A stretch of 64,000 nucleotides of DNA, taken from Branchiostoma floridae. Its lineage: Eukaryota > Chordata > Leptocardii > Amphioxiformes > Branchiostomatidae. The notes beneath the pieces are model-generated. The model made no database searches. It saw only the letters and a program-made list of their open reading frames with translations, and was not told where the DNA came from. The stretch spans positions 11,287,248 to 11,351,247 of the forward strand of contig NC_049995.1 of NCBI RefSeq assembly GCF_000003815.2, given 5' to 3'. Of this stretch, positions 26,401-34,206 are shown one piece after another. The stretch's first letter is position 1, and each line of letters opens with the position of its first letter. Position numbers and translations under genes: made by a program.

Positions 26401-27155
26401 GACTTGCCCTTCATTTGTATGAGAAAACTTGGTGACTTTGTGGAAAGAATTCCATCAAAGCTTAGTATTGTTTAGCATGCATGACTTAGGTGTAGACTGA
26501 TTTGTGAAATAGATAATTTCCTTTCTTTAATGTGTTTTAGCAGTGACCGTAATTTCTCACCAATTTTTGACCTAAATTATAGTAAAACGTCTCATTTTCT
26601 ACTTAATTTCTTGAATTGACACTTCCTTCTGAATTACACACGTTCTAAACAAAATATTGATAATAGATGACCTGAGCATATTTTGTCATCTGTATTAAGA
26701 AAGGGAATGTTCCTATGTATTGAATCAAATCTACCTTAAACCATTGAAATCTTACCTGCAAATTCAGTAGTAAAATGGTAGAGGAATGAGCATGCACTTT
26801 TAGAGGAAACTGACAGGGGGCAGCAAATGCATGCATAATGTGGTAAGTACCACTGTGACATTTTTACCACAAAAAAATCACCAATTCTGCTAACATGCAA
26901 TAAAATAGTAGACACAGGCCTAGAGCTATGTCTGATTAGCACTCAAAACTGTATCATTTTTAAGTTTTAAGAAATTCTGTCAACTGAAGATGGATGGGCT
27001 AAAATACTGTATTACATCTAAGTACTACTAGGCAAGTTTGTCATTTTGTTGCTAACATCTAAAACTCAAAAAGTGAATGCAACTCATATGTACATGTCTA
27101 TGTAAACAGCACTAAGCTAGAACACTCTACTGAGTAACTAACTACAGAGGTATAC
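17499..27155. other. Long RIM intron, mostly featureless
   Basis: AT-rich sequence with scattered decayed repeats, a poly(C) run at about 20078-20092 and a copy of the 22-bp dispersed string at 23632-23653. Decayed repeats with TGTCTCCAGGACC-type ends lie near 18110, 19140 and 25672. Two isolated splice-flanked open stretches (26757-26810 and 26851-26886) and a CpG-rich one (20420-20466) were examined and not accepted as exons. Confidence 0.6.
23632..23653 (+). repeat. Short dispersed repeat, copy 2 of 3
   Basis: Same 22-bp string as at 5571-5592. Sequence about 40 bp further on (TTAGTCATTT, then a CAGATT motif) also resembles the third copy near 59895, which suggests a longer shared element. 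Confidence 0.6.
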
Positions 27156-27179
27156 CTGACTGTGTCGGAGAAATCCACA
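27156..27179 (-). CDS. RIM micro-exon m24 (24 nt), last of the array
   Basis: Acceptor CCACCAACAG and donor GTATAC flank 24 nt in phase 2/2. It encodes V-D-F-S-D-T-V plus a split AG codon. Its TGTGGA start and 24-nt length link it to the V-E-x-T-P class at 32092, 32515 and 33361, though it has diverged. Confidence 0.75.
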
Positions 27180-27561
27180 CTGTTGGTGGGGAGGGGTGGA
27201 TGGAGATGTGGGCAGGATGATAAAGAGAGAGAGAGGGAAAGAGAGAGAGAGAGAGAAGAGAGGAATAAGATGCAGCAAGAGTTGTAGACGAAGAGAACAA
27301 TGTGAGGAAAGCCCTGAGCAGTTTTCTCACATGGCAGATTGATATGCATGTTGCTGAGTCCAAAAATGGTAATATTCTGATTTTTTTTAAAGGCAAAAAA
27401 TGCCAGTAACTTCAATGAATGTGGAATGGGCATGAAAATCTACTTCATGTGAGAAAGCCCAGAGCAGAAATGACACAAAGAGAAATGTGAGAGAAAGAGG
27501 GATAATCGGTGAGCTCTTTATTAGTAAGAAATTTGAAAGTAAAAATAAGTCCAGTAAGCAC

Positions 27562-27588
27562 CTGTGTTGCCCTTCAATGTCTTTCAAC
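27562..27588 (-). CDS. RIM micro-exon m23 (27 nt)
   Basis: Acceptor ACCTTGCAG and donor GTGCTT. Phase 2/2, encoding L-K-D-I-E-G-Q-H plus a split AG codon. It does not belong clearly to any of the repeated classes. Confidence 0.7.
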
Positions 27589-27727
27589 CTGCAAGGTCAC
27601 AAAGAGTAGGAAATATTTGTGGAAACTTTCAATAGGAATAATGCATAGAAAAGCTTGAAAATGATGTACAGAGAAACAGTAGATTATTCAGAATGAAAGA
27701 GTACGATGTGAAATTGTGAGTGTGTAC

Positions 27728-27757
27728 CTAGGAGGATGCAATCTTTCCCTTTCCGAC
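27728..27757 (-). CDS. RIM micro-exon m22 (30 nt)
   Basis: Acceptor TTGTCTACAG and donor GTACAC. Phase 2/2, encoding S-E-R-E-R-L-H-P-P plus a split AG codon. It is a singleton with good splice sites. Confidence 0.7.
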   Translation of the reverse strand, partial: VGKGKIASS

Positions 27758-28040
27758 CTGTAGACAAGATATATGAGAGAACAGAATGCATTTACGATGC
27801 TAGGTATCATTTTGGATATAAGCTGAAAGAAGATATACAATTATCTGATATATGTGAACTTGATTTCTCCTACAGAGAAAGAAAAGACTCCTAAGATGAA
27901 GAAAAGAAGGAACTGCATTAACATGAGAGCTGGCATCCAGCATTGTTTGAGAGTGACCTTTGTACTGGCATCTAACTAGATCAGCAGAATTCAGTCACTT
28001 TGTACACACAATGCCTCTATGGGACACATTAACCAGAAAA

Positions 28041-28496
28041 GTTTAAAGGTCTGCTACGCAGTTTTTTGCGCTCAAATTTGAAATATTCTAGAACTAAGAA
28101 ATCTCAGATTTACTACTACTTTTTGACACATTTTGACACTTTTGTGTCATTATTTCACATTTGCAACGTAGAGAATTAGCCTACAAACATTTCGTCCTAC
28201 GCGCGCTGTAACTTTCTGACCTCCCTAGTTAGGCACCGGTGAGAATTCAAACAAGAATCAATCATCAACGTTTCGTTCGGAAGAAACAAAATGGCTGAAA
28301 CCCAGCGCGGGTGTGCAGATTCACAGGTTTTGAAACGCGCTCGCACAGCGAAAATATCGACTCCCGACATACCTTGAATAGTGTTCCGTAACGTGGTAGG
28401 CTTGATTCAACTAACTACATATTAAAGAAATGGCCGGAAAATGGATTTTTTGTTTTCAGTTTGAAGCGCAAAAAACTGCGTAGCAGACCTTTAAAC
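28041..28496. mobile_element. Inverted-repeat element (MITE-like), 456 bp
   Basis: The ends are inverted copies of each other: GTTTAAAGGTCTGCTACGCA at the left and its complement at the right, continuing through AGTTTTTTGCGC. The interior is GC-richer. There is no transposase. It lies in the intron between micro-exons at 27728 and 28735. The exact target duplication is unclear because the ends themselves are TTTAAA-rich. Confidence 0.8.
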
Positions 28497-28734
28497 CATT
28501 CCTTAATACCTTTTGTTGAATTAAAAGGTTTACAGTCATTACTGATTGGTAACCCATGTCTGTTAGGCTTTAAAATTTGTATCTTGGATTCTTTTAGAGG
28601 AGTTTGGACATCTAACATTCTTGGCACTATGAACCGATATACAGGATTTAAGCATACTGAACCTCAAATATAAATGATGGGATAAATGATGGGGAAGATA
28701 AAGGGAAGAGATAAGAACAATGAAAACATTGTAC

Positions 28735-28758
28735 CTTGAAGAATCTGTCTCCTCTAGA
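28735..28758 (-). CDS. RIM micro-exon m21 (24 nt)
   Basis: Acceptor CATTCTGTAG and donor GTACAA. Phase 2/2, encoding L-E-E-T-D-S-S plus a split AG codon. It is a singleton with an acidic and Ser-rich product. Confidence 0.75.
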
Positions 28759-29085
28759 CTACAGAATGGAATGACAAACACAAAGTAGAGTACAGAATGA
28801 ATGTGTGGATTAATTAGAATGAATTTGCATGAAGGGTGTATAAAGATGGGGGCCTGATGCAACATTAGGACCAACTGGACAATTTCATGCTTTCTTTCAT
28901 TATTACATTAGAATATAAACTTCTCAACATTCTGTTATAATAAATATTTATCATATAACTCTGTGTATTGTTTTTCTTTGGTAGGGGGCTTTGGAACTGT
29001 AAAAGGTAGCAAAAAGTGTATTAGATACATTTAGACGTCATATACTTGAAACTAGATGGAAGGTTTGTGGAAAAAAATCTGACAC

Positions 29086-29121
29086 CTTTGTGGTTTTTGC
29101 TCCCTATCTGGTTCCTGTCTT
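29086..29121 (-). CDS. RIM micro-exon m20 (36 nt), R-Q-E-P class
   Basis: Acceptor TTTTTGCAG and donor GTGTCA. Phase 2/2, encoding RQEPDREQKPQ plus a split AG codon. It is one of a run of five closely similar exons from 29086 to 29807. Confidence 0.85.
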
Positions 29122-29250
29122 CTGCAAAAATCATGAATGGACAAATTATTCATGATATGAAATTCTAAAAATAAGAAGCAAAATGAAAGGAATGAAGATG
29201 GTAAAAACTATTCTGAATCAGAGGAATTCAGAGATGATGTATCTTAGCAC

Positions 29251-29292
29251 CTTGAAGTTCGTGAATTTTGTTCTCTATCTGGCTCTTGTCTT
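29251..29292 (-). CDS. RIM micro-exon m19 (42 nt), R-Q-E-P class
   Basis: Acceptor TTTTTGCAG and donor GTGCTA. Phase 2/2, encoding RQEPDREQNSRTS plus a split AG codon. It is two codons longer than its 36-nt sisters at the 3' end. Confidence 0.85.
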
Positions 29293-29438
29293 CTGCAAAA
29301 ATAATGGATGAAAAAATTGTTCCTTATTGAAAATAACGTATGTGAAATTCTGACAAACAAAAAGCCTACGTAGAGGAAGAAACATGAAAAGGAAATTGTA
29401 AAAATTGTTGCGGGATTCAGCAAAAATGCTTCTGACAC

Positions 29439-29480
29439 CTTAAAGTTTGTGAAGTTTGCTCCCTATTTGGGTCCTGTCTT
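29439..29480 (-). CDS. RIM micro-exon m18 (42 nt), R-Q-E-P class
   Basis: Acceptor TTTTTGCAG and donor GTGTCA. Phase 2/2, encoding RQDPNREQTSQTL plus a split AG codon. It is separated from m19 by only 146 nt. Confidence 0.85.
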
Positions 29481-29607
29481 CTGCAAAAATAGCAAATACA
29501 AAATTGTTGATTTCTAAAAGTATGGAGTTACAATGACAAAGAAGCCCAGAAATATGCATAAAAAACATTGTGAAAATTGATGTGAAATTCGTCAGATAAA
29601 TTTACAC

Positions 29608-29643
29608 CTTTGTGAATTTTGTTCCCTATTCGGCTCCTGTCTT
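29608..29643 (-). CDS. RIM micro-exon m17 (36 nt), R-Q-E-P class
   Basis: Acceptor TTTTTGCAG and donor GTGTAA. Phase 2/2, encoding RQEPNREQNSQ plus a split AG codon. It has the same peptide as m16; the exons differ only at a silent position. Confidence 0.85.
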
Positions 29644-29771
29644 CTGCAAAAACAATGAATGGAAAATTGTTGATAACTAAAAGTATGGAATTCTAATTTT
29701 AAAAAAGCCCAGAAATATTTAAAGAAAACATTGCAAAAAATGATGTGTAATTCATCTGAAGAAAGTTACAC

Positions 29772-29807
29772 CTTTGTGAATTTTGTTCCCTATTTGGCTC
29801 CTGTCTT
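29772..29807 (-). CDS. RIM micro-exon m16 (36 nt), R-Q-E-P class
   Basis: Acceptor TTTTTGCAG and donor GTGTAA. Phase 2/2, encoding RQEPNREQNSQ plus a split AG codon. It is identical at the protein level to m17, which indicates a recent duplication. Confidence 0.85.
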
Positions 29808-29936
29808 CTGCAAAAATATTAGACAGAAAATTGTTGATTACAAGTAAGCAGTAATATTGATGACATGTTATGTTATGTACTATATGCAGAGAGTCAACTG
29901 TTACGATTGTTGTGAAATTCAGAAAACATTTGACGC

Positions 29937-29961
29937 CTTCATTGAGAATTCTGCTCTCTGA
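29937..29961 (-). pseudogene. Decayed micro-exon copy, R-Q-E-P class
   Basis: The stretch resembles the second half of the R-Q-E-P exons (GAGAGCAGAATTCTCAATGAAG against AGGGAACAAAATTCACAAAG), followed by GCGTCA where the others have GTGTCA. The unit from the TTACAG acceptor is 25 nt, so inclusion would shift the frame. Using the next AG gives an in-frame TGA. It is probably a dead exon. Confidence 0.65.
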
Positions 29962-30177
29962 CTGTAAGAATGGGAAAATTATTTTCCACATGCAAACTAG
30001 CTGCATGCCTGATTGACTGAATATTCAAAATTTCATTTCCTTGACCTATTAGTTAGAAAACTGACTGATAGATTAGTCAATTGATTGGCCGGTTGATTGG
30101 TTGGTTAGTTCATGAAAGGTGAACAGATGTTTGAAAAACATGAGAGTAAGAGCGTAAAAAGAGACTAGTATCAACAC

Positions 30178-30213
30178 CTGATTGATGTTGGTTCTCTAGT
30201 AGAATCTTCCCTT
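30178..30213 (-). CDS. RIM micro-exon m15 (36 nt), R-x-E/D class
   Basis: Acceptor TGTCTGCAG and donor GTGTTG. Phase 2/2, encoding REDSTREPTSI plus a split AG codon. It is a diverged relative of the R-Q-E-P group. The upstream intron side carries CATC/CATT repeats on the minus strand. Confidence 0.85.
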
Positions 30214-30396
30214 CTGCAGACATGTATAAAAAGATACACGAAGAGATGAATAGATGGATGGATGGATGGGGGATTTGAATGAATGAATGGAAGAATGGAT
30301 GAATTGATGAATGACTGGATGAAAGTCAAGTATACAAAGAATCCATAAAAATTACAATCTAGCAAGCATCAGCTAGGGGAGTCTGAATTTCAGAAC

Positions 30397-30432
30397 CTTG
30401 TTGAAGCAGATTCCCTGGCATATTCTTGTCTT
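30397..30432 (-). CDS. RIM micro-exon m14 (36 nt), R-Q-E class
   Basis: Acceptor TTTTAGTAG and donor GTTCTG. Phase 2/2, encoding RQEYARESAST plus a split AG codon. It keeps the R-Q-E-x-x-R-E spacing of its class. Confidence 0.8.
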
Positions 30433-30566
30433 CTACTAAAATGATAATAATTTTATGAGTTAATGAATGATTGGCTTGATCAAGTGGAAAGCTGACAAGA
30501 ATTTCAGTGGAAAACAGCGCAAGAATCAATGATTGCTAGAAACTTTGAGTGAAATGACTTTGACAC

Positions 30567-30602
30567 CTTGTTGATATTTGTTCCCTTACAGGCTCCCCCT
30601 GT
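30567..30602 (-). CDS. RIM micro-exon m13 (36 nt), G-E-P-V-R-E-Q class
   Basis: Acceptor TCTAAGCAG and donor GTGTCA. Phase 2/2, encoding QGEPVREQIST plus a split AG codon. It pairs with m10 at 31348, which encodes RGEPVREQIST. Confidence 0.85.
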
Positions 30603-30794
30603 CTGCTTAGAAGTGGAAATGCAAGAGCAAAAATTACAGATGAATGCACAGAAAAGTTTGGATTAAAAGTGGTAAGAACTTTGGATTTATGAAATTTTCA
30701 ACTTGAAATAATTATAACTTAAGAACAATAATGAACTGTTCTTAAAAAAGCTCTTTGCCAAAAGGTGATTTTTTTTTACAAGGAGTCCTGTCAC

Positions 30795-30824
30795 CTTGTC
30801 GGTTCTACATATGGGTCCTCTCTT
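30795..30824 (-). CDS. RIM micro-exon m12 (30 nt), R-E-x-x-Y class
   Basis: Acceptor ATCTACAG and donor GTGACA. Phase 2/2, encoding REDPYVEPT plus a split AG codon. It pairs with m9 at 31549. Immediately upstream in transcript sense (30839-30935) lies a (CATT)n tract. Confidence 0.85.
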
Positions 30825-30838
30825 CTGTAGATATGGAA

Positions 30839-30935
30839 ATGAATGAATGGATTAATGGATTATAAATGAATGAATGAATGAATGAATGAATGAATGGATG
30901 AATAAATGAATGAGAGAATGAATGAGAGAATGAAG
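30839..30935. repeat. (GAAT)n tract; (CATT)n in the RIM transcript
   Basis: Tetranucleotide repeat at the acceptor side of micro-exon m12. In transcript sense it is a dense series of UCAU motifs. Similar but shorter tracts stand upstream of m9 (about 31590-31640) and m15 (about 30245-30310). Confidence 0.85.
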
Positions 30936-31035
30936 TCTGATGGAGGTAAGAGCTCCATAGACAGAAATATTGCTTGACAGATTTCATGTAGTTGCTTGAC
31001 GGATTTCATGTAGTTTGTCAGTTAGGAGAGAGTAC

Positions 31036-31065
31036 CTGACAGTGCTAGTGTTGTTCCACATGGAC
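31036..31065 (-). CDS. RIM micro-exon m11 (30 nt), M-W class
   Basis: Acceptor CACATTGTAG and donor GTACTC. Phase 2/2, encoding SMWNNTSTV plus a split AG codon. It is nearly identical to m8 at 31733, including adjoining intron bases (ATTGTTCCACATGGACCT-type plus-strand flanks). Confidence 0.85.
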
Positions 31066-31112
31066 CTACAATGTGGGGAAGTACCATTGAAGACTAAATT
31101 GTTGCTAATATA

Positions 31113-31114
<2 letters not shown>

Positions 31115-31208
<94 letters not shown>
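31115..31208. repeat. (TA)n microsatellite
   Basis: About 47 TA units, with a small ATGCATA start. It sits roughly 50 bp upstream, in transcript sense, of micro-exon m11. The run in the assembly may not be the true length. Confidence 0.95.
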
Positions 31209-31211
<3 letters not shown>

Positions 31212-31347
31212 CAGATAACTTATTCAAACTTTAGTATTTGAAAAAGTGGAAATTCATTGAAGTGAGCAAAAAGCAGAAGGTTCACAGCCCCCCCTCCCCC
31301 CATGTTAGGAGAAATTCATGATCACTAAAATGACTTTTATTTGACAC

Positions 31348-31383
31348 CTTGTTGATATTTGTTCTCGAACTGGCTCCCCTCGT
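31348..31383 (-). CDS. RIM micro-exon m10 (36 nt), G-E-P-V-R-E-Q class
   Basis: Acceptor CATAATCAG and donor GTGTCA. Phase 2/2, encoding RGEPVREQIST plus a split AG codon. It is sister to m13. Confidence 0.85.
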
Positions 31384-31548
31384 CTGATTATGCAGAAATG
31401 CGGGAGGAAAATGGATCCATAAATGGACAGAAAAATGAGGATGAAAGTGGAAATGATTCAGGAGAAGAATATTACTTCAATTATCAAAACATGTATTTCA
31501 CAAAAAAATCCATTGAAAGGTGTTATTCATTTTGACTAATTTTATCAC

Positions 31549-31578
31549 CTTGTGGGATCCATATATGACTCCTCTCTT
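31549..31578 (-). CDS. RIM micro-exon m9 (30 nt), R-E-x-x-Y class
   Basis: Acceptor TATATGCAG and donor GTGATA. Phase 2/2, encoding REESYMDPT plus a split AG codon. It is sister to m12 and is also preceded by a CATT-rich tract in transcript sense. Confidence 0.85.
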
Positions 31579-31732
31579 CTGCATATATGGACATGAGTGA
31601 ATGACAGAATGAATGGATAAATGAATGATAGTATGAAAAATACATGTATTAATGGATGGTATAAAAAGATGGAGAAAGTGATAAAAAACCCTACATTAAC
31701 CGATTTACATGACTTTGGGGGAAGTATTGTAC

Positions 31733-31762
31733 CTGACAGTGCCAGTATTGTTCCACATGGAC
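31733..31762 (-). CDS. RIM micro-exon m8 (30 nt), M-W class
   Basis: Acceptor CACATTGCAG and donor GTACAA. Phase 2/2, encoding SMWNNTGTV plus a split AG codon. It is sister to m11. Confidence 0.85.
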
Positions 31763-32091
31763 CTGCAATGTGGGTAGATAACAACTAAAATTGTGGCAGT
31801 ACTGTATTGTTACTGACTCAAAGACTAAGTTTTAATATTAAACATCATTTTCTGACTAGTTATTTTCATTACAGAGTTGTAACAACGCTAGTCTCGGACC
31901 TAGTCTTGTGATCTCGTGAGACTAGGCCATTCCGCAATCAAGATGTAATGAGCAGACATCAGAAATTTTGACGTACGTGTTTTATCTGTTTTCAAGAGTC
32001 ACTGTTCAAAGATTAAACTAGAGTTGAAAGCAATTTTGAAGGCAAATATGTGCTAGGAAGTGATAGAGGATTATGACAGAAGTGAAACTAC

Positions 32092-32115
32092 CTGTGAGTA
32101 GGTGTGCTTTCAACA
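32092..32115 (-). CDS. RIM micro-exon m7 (24 nt), V-E-x-T-P class
   Basis: Acceptor GTTTTCCAG and donor GTAGTT. Phase 2/2, encoding VESTPTH plus a split AG codon. Confidence 0.85.
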
Positions 32116-32243
32116 CTGGAAAACAAACACATCATGGGCCATCACAACATGATGATGGAAGAAATGGAAAATTTGGAGTAAAGGAACAAAAAGTCAGACT
32201 CAAAACTTCTTTGTATAAAATTACTGGGCAAAAAAATGAGTAC

Positions 32244-32279
32244 CTGGTAGGATATGAACTGGTATTATCCCACATGGGC
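32244..32279 (-). CDS. RIM micro-exon m6 (36 nt), M-W class
   Basis: Acceptor CACCTGTTAG and donor GTACTC. Phase 2/2, encoding PMWDNTSSYPT plus a split AG codon. It is a longer member of the M-W class. Confidence 0.85.
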
Positions 32280-32514
32280 CTAACAGGTGGTTGTGGAAGG
32301 AAGGAAAGTGACCAAAGCTCCATTTTAGTTAGCTTAATTTGATTAAATTTTGAGACAAACAGTAAAAGTGAAAAATGGATGATCATGAATGATTGGAATT
32401 AACTAGAAAATATGCTGAATATCTTAGAGAAGGTAGGTAAATGTAATGAAGAAACTGGAGAAAAATACATGTAGAAAGTGAAAGTAAATAAGTGAAAGTA
32501 TGTGATTTGTATAC

Positions 32515-32538
32515 CTGTGAGTGGGTGTACCCTCCACA
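32515..32538 (-). CDS. RIM micro-exon m5 (24 nt), V-E-x-T-P class
   Basis: Acceptor CTTCACCTAG and donor GTATAC. Phase 2/2, encoding VEGTPTH plus a split AG codon. Confidence 0.85.
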
Positions 32539-32759
32539 CTAGGTGAAGCATAGTGAGAAAGACATGACATGACAATGAAAAAAAATGACATGAATGATGG
32601 AAGGAATGAAGTGATGGCTGAATGACAGCAAAATGAGGTTCAGAATATGTTAAGTAATAAATTCACTTTTTTCCAATTTTAAAGTATCACAAATCTGCAG
32701 TTTATAAACTTTTAAGGTAGTTGAAGTATTTAAAAGGATGATTGTAAAAGAGAGTGTAC

Positions 32760-32792
32760 CTTGCAGAGTATGAGTTATTTTCCCACATGGGC
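32760..32792 (-). CDS. RIM micro-exon m4 (33 nt), M-W class
   Basis: Acceptor CATGTTTCAG and donor GTACAC. Phase 2/2, encoding PMWENNSYSA plus a split AG codon. Confidence 0.85.
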
Positions 32793-33360
32793 CTGAAACA
32801 TGGGTGGATAGTAGGAGAGAGGAAATAGCTTATTGTCTTTATAACAATTTTATTTGTTGGGAAATTTTGATGCATTTGTAGGCATAAACAGCAAGAGGTG
32901 GTCAAGGCTTAGTGGCCATTTATTCCACTTTATGACACAAGGAGTCCTTATCTAAGCCTATTGTTTGAAGTTCTCATGACATGCATTCTGCTGGTAGGGC
33001 CTACATGTACACTGGATTGCTGTGTACCTTTTTGAAAGGGTAGTGATGTACCCTATTTTGTGGTTGCCAAATGTTATGTGAGATCTTATCATTAATAAAA
33101 ACACTCCATATTTGGCAACTTAAATAAGGTGTTAGACCTGAGATCACAGTGTACTATAAAAGTCCGGTATTATGCAATACAACTTACACATACTGAAACT
33201 ACAAGGCGCATTTAAACAAAAAAAAAAGGAGCAATGTACAGAAAATGAATAAGAATTGATGGAATATGATGGATGAATGAAGAAGATTGTATACATGTAC
33301 TGTGTCATGTATATGCAGTGTATGAGATAAGAATAAAGAGTGAAGTGAAAGTACATGTAC

Positions 33361-33384
33361 CTGTGCATGGGTGTGTTTTCCACA
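33361..33384 (-). CDS. RIM micro-exon m3 (24 nt), V-E-x-T-P class
   Basis: Acceptor TTCTTGCAG and donor GTACAT. Phase 2/2, encoding VENTPMH plus a split AG codon. Confidence 0.85.
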
Positions 33385-33869
33385 CTGCAAGAAGGGAAAG
33401 TGAGGGAGAAAGTTCAGCATAGAGAGAGACAATGAAAGAGTGATGAAGGAGATGAATATATAATGCAGATAGAGCAGTACTTAAGCAAAACGTTTGAGAA
33501 GTTCTGTCCCCAGAGAAATTCTTTACACATGGTGGAGTTTGGAAATGGTCACATGATAACTCTACTGTGTAACAATACTGTAAGGCTGGATTGCACAGTA
33601 GACTGTACTACACTATAGCCTATCATACCTAACAGTAGTCAACATACTTGTAGTCTACAGACACATCCAGTACATGTAACACTAGTCTACTGTTCAGCAG
33701 TAATAGATATGACCTACTCCTGGCATCATTAGGTCAAGAATACTTAAATGTATGTTTTGAATGCAGCAAAGTAGACAAACAATGCCTAAAATGGTAGCTA
33801 AGTACATTGAGAACACTCTACATACAATGTACTTAGCAGGGTCATAGTGGGATTCAGCATGTATTATAC

Positions 33870-33923
33870 CTGGTTTGATGGGTAGGTACATTTCCCAATT
33901 GAATTACACATATCAAGAGACAG
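33870..33923 (-). CDS. Doubtful RIM micro-exon m2 (54 nt)
   Basis: The 3' half (GGAAATGTACCTACCCATCA then AACCAG, donor GTATAA) resembles the V-E-x-T-P exons and reads G-N-V-P-T-H-Q-T. No AG lies at the expected place. The nearest usable acceptor (AAAATCAG) gives a 54-nt, in-frame phase 2/2 exon with a hydrophobic start, CLLICVIQ. It may be an exon with a shifted acceptor or a decayed copy. Confidence 0.4.
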
Positions 33924-34182
33924 CTGATTTTGAGGGCCTTGATGAACACGTGTAAAAACAGCCAGAAGGGACCTAAAGCTGTCCCATGGCACATCAATAT
34001 GCAACTGTAAAAAGGTGTGATCAGATGCAAGTATGGGTTTTTCATGCAACTTTGCATCATTGTAGACTGGACATTCAGGATTTACGATTCTCACCATGAT
34101 AAACTACATGTCACTGATTGTACATTCACAGTTTCACACACTACAACTGTACAAGACTGAGACCTTTTGACGTATTAAATAC

Positions 34183-34206
34183 CTTTGACTTCTGTAGTCA
34201 TGCCTT
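34183..34206 (-). CDS. RIM micro-exon m1 (24 nt), first of the array
   Basis: Acceptor CATCTGCAG and donor GTATTT. Phase 2/2, encoding RHDYRSQ plus a split AG codon. It is a singleton lying 1.5 kb after the large exon at 35737. Confidence 0.7.

Noticed and set aside
26757-26810. 54-nt minus-strand stretch with CTGTCAG acceptor and a strong GTAAGA donor
   Set aside because: In the phase-2 register required by the RIM array it meets TAA after two codons. It is open only in registers that do not fit neighbouring exons.
26851-26886. 36-nt phase-2 open stretch encoding IGDFFVVKMSQ between TTAGCAG and GTACTT
   Set aside because: It has the right length and phase, but it ends in TG and not the AG seen in the accepted micro-exons, is hydrophobic unlike the others, and has no relative in the array. 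It could be chance; RNA data would decide.
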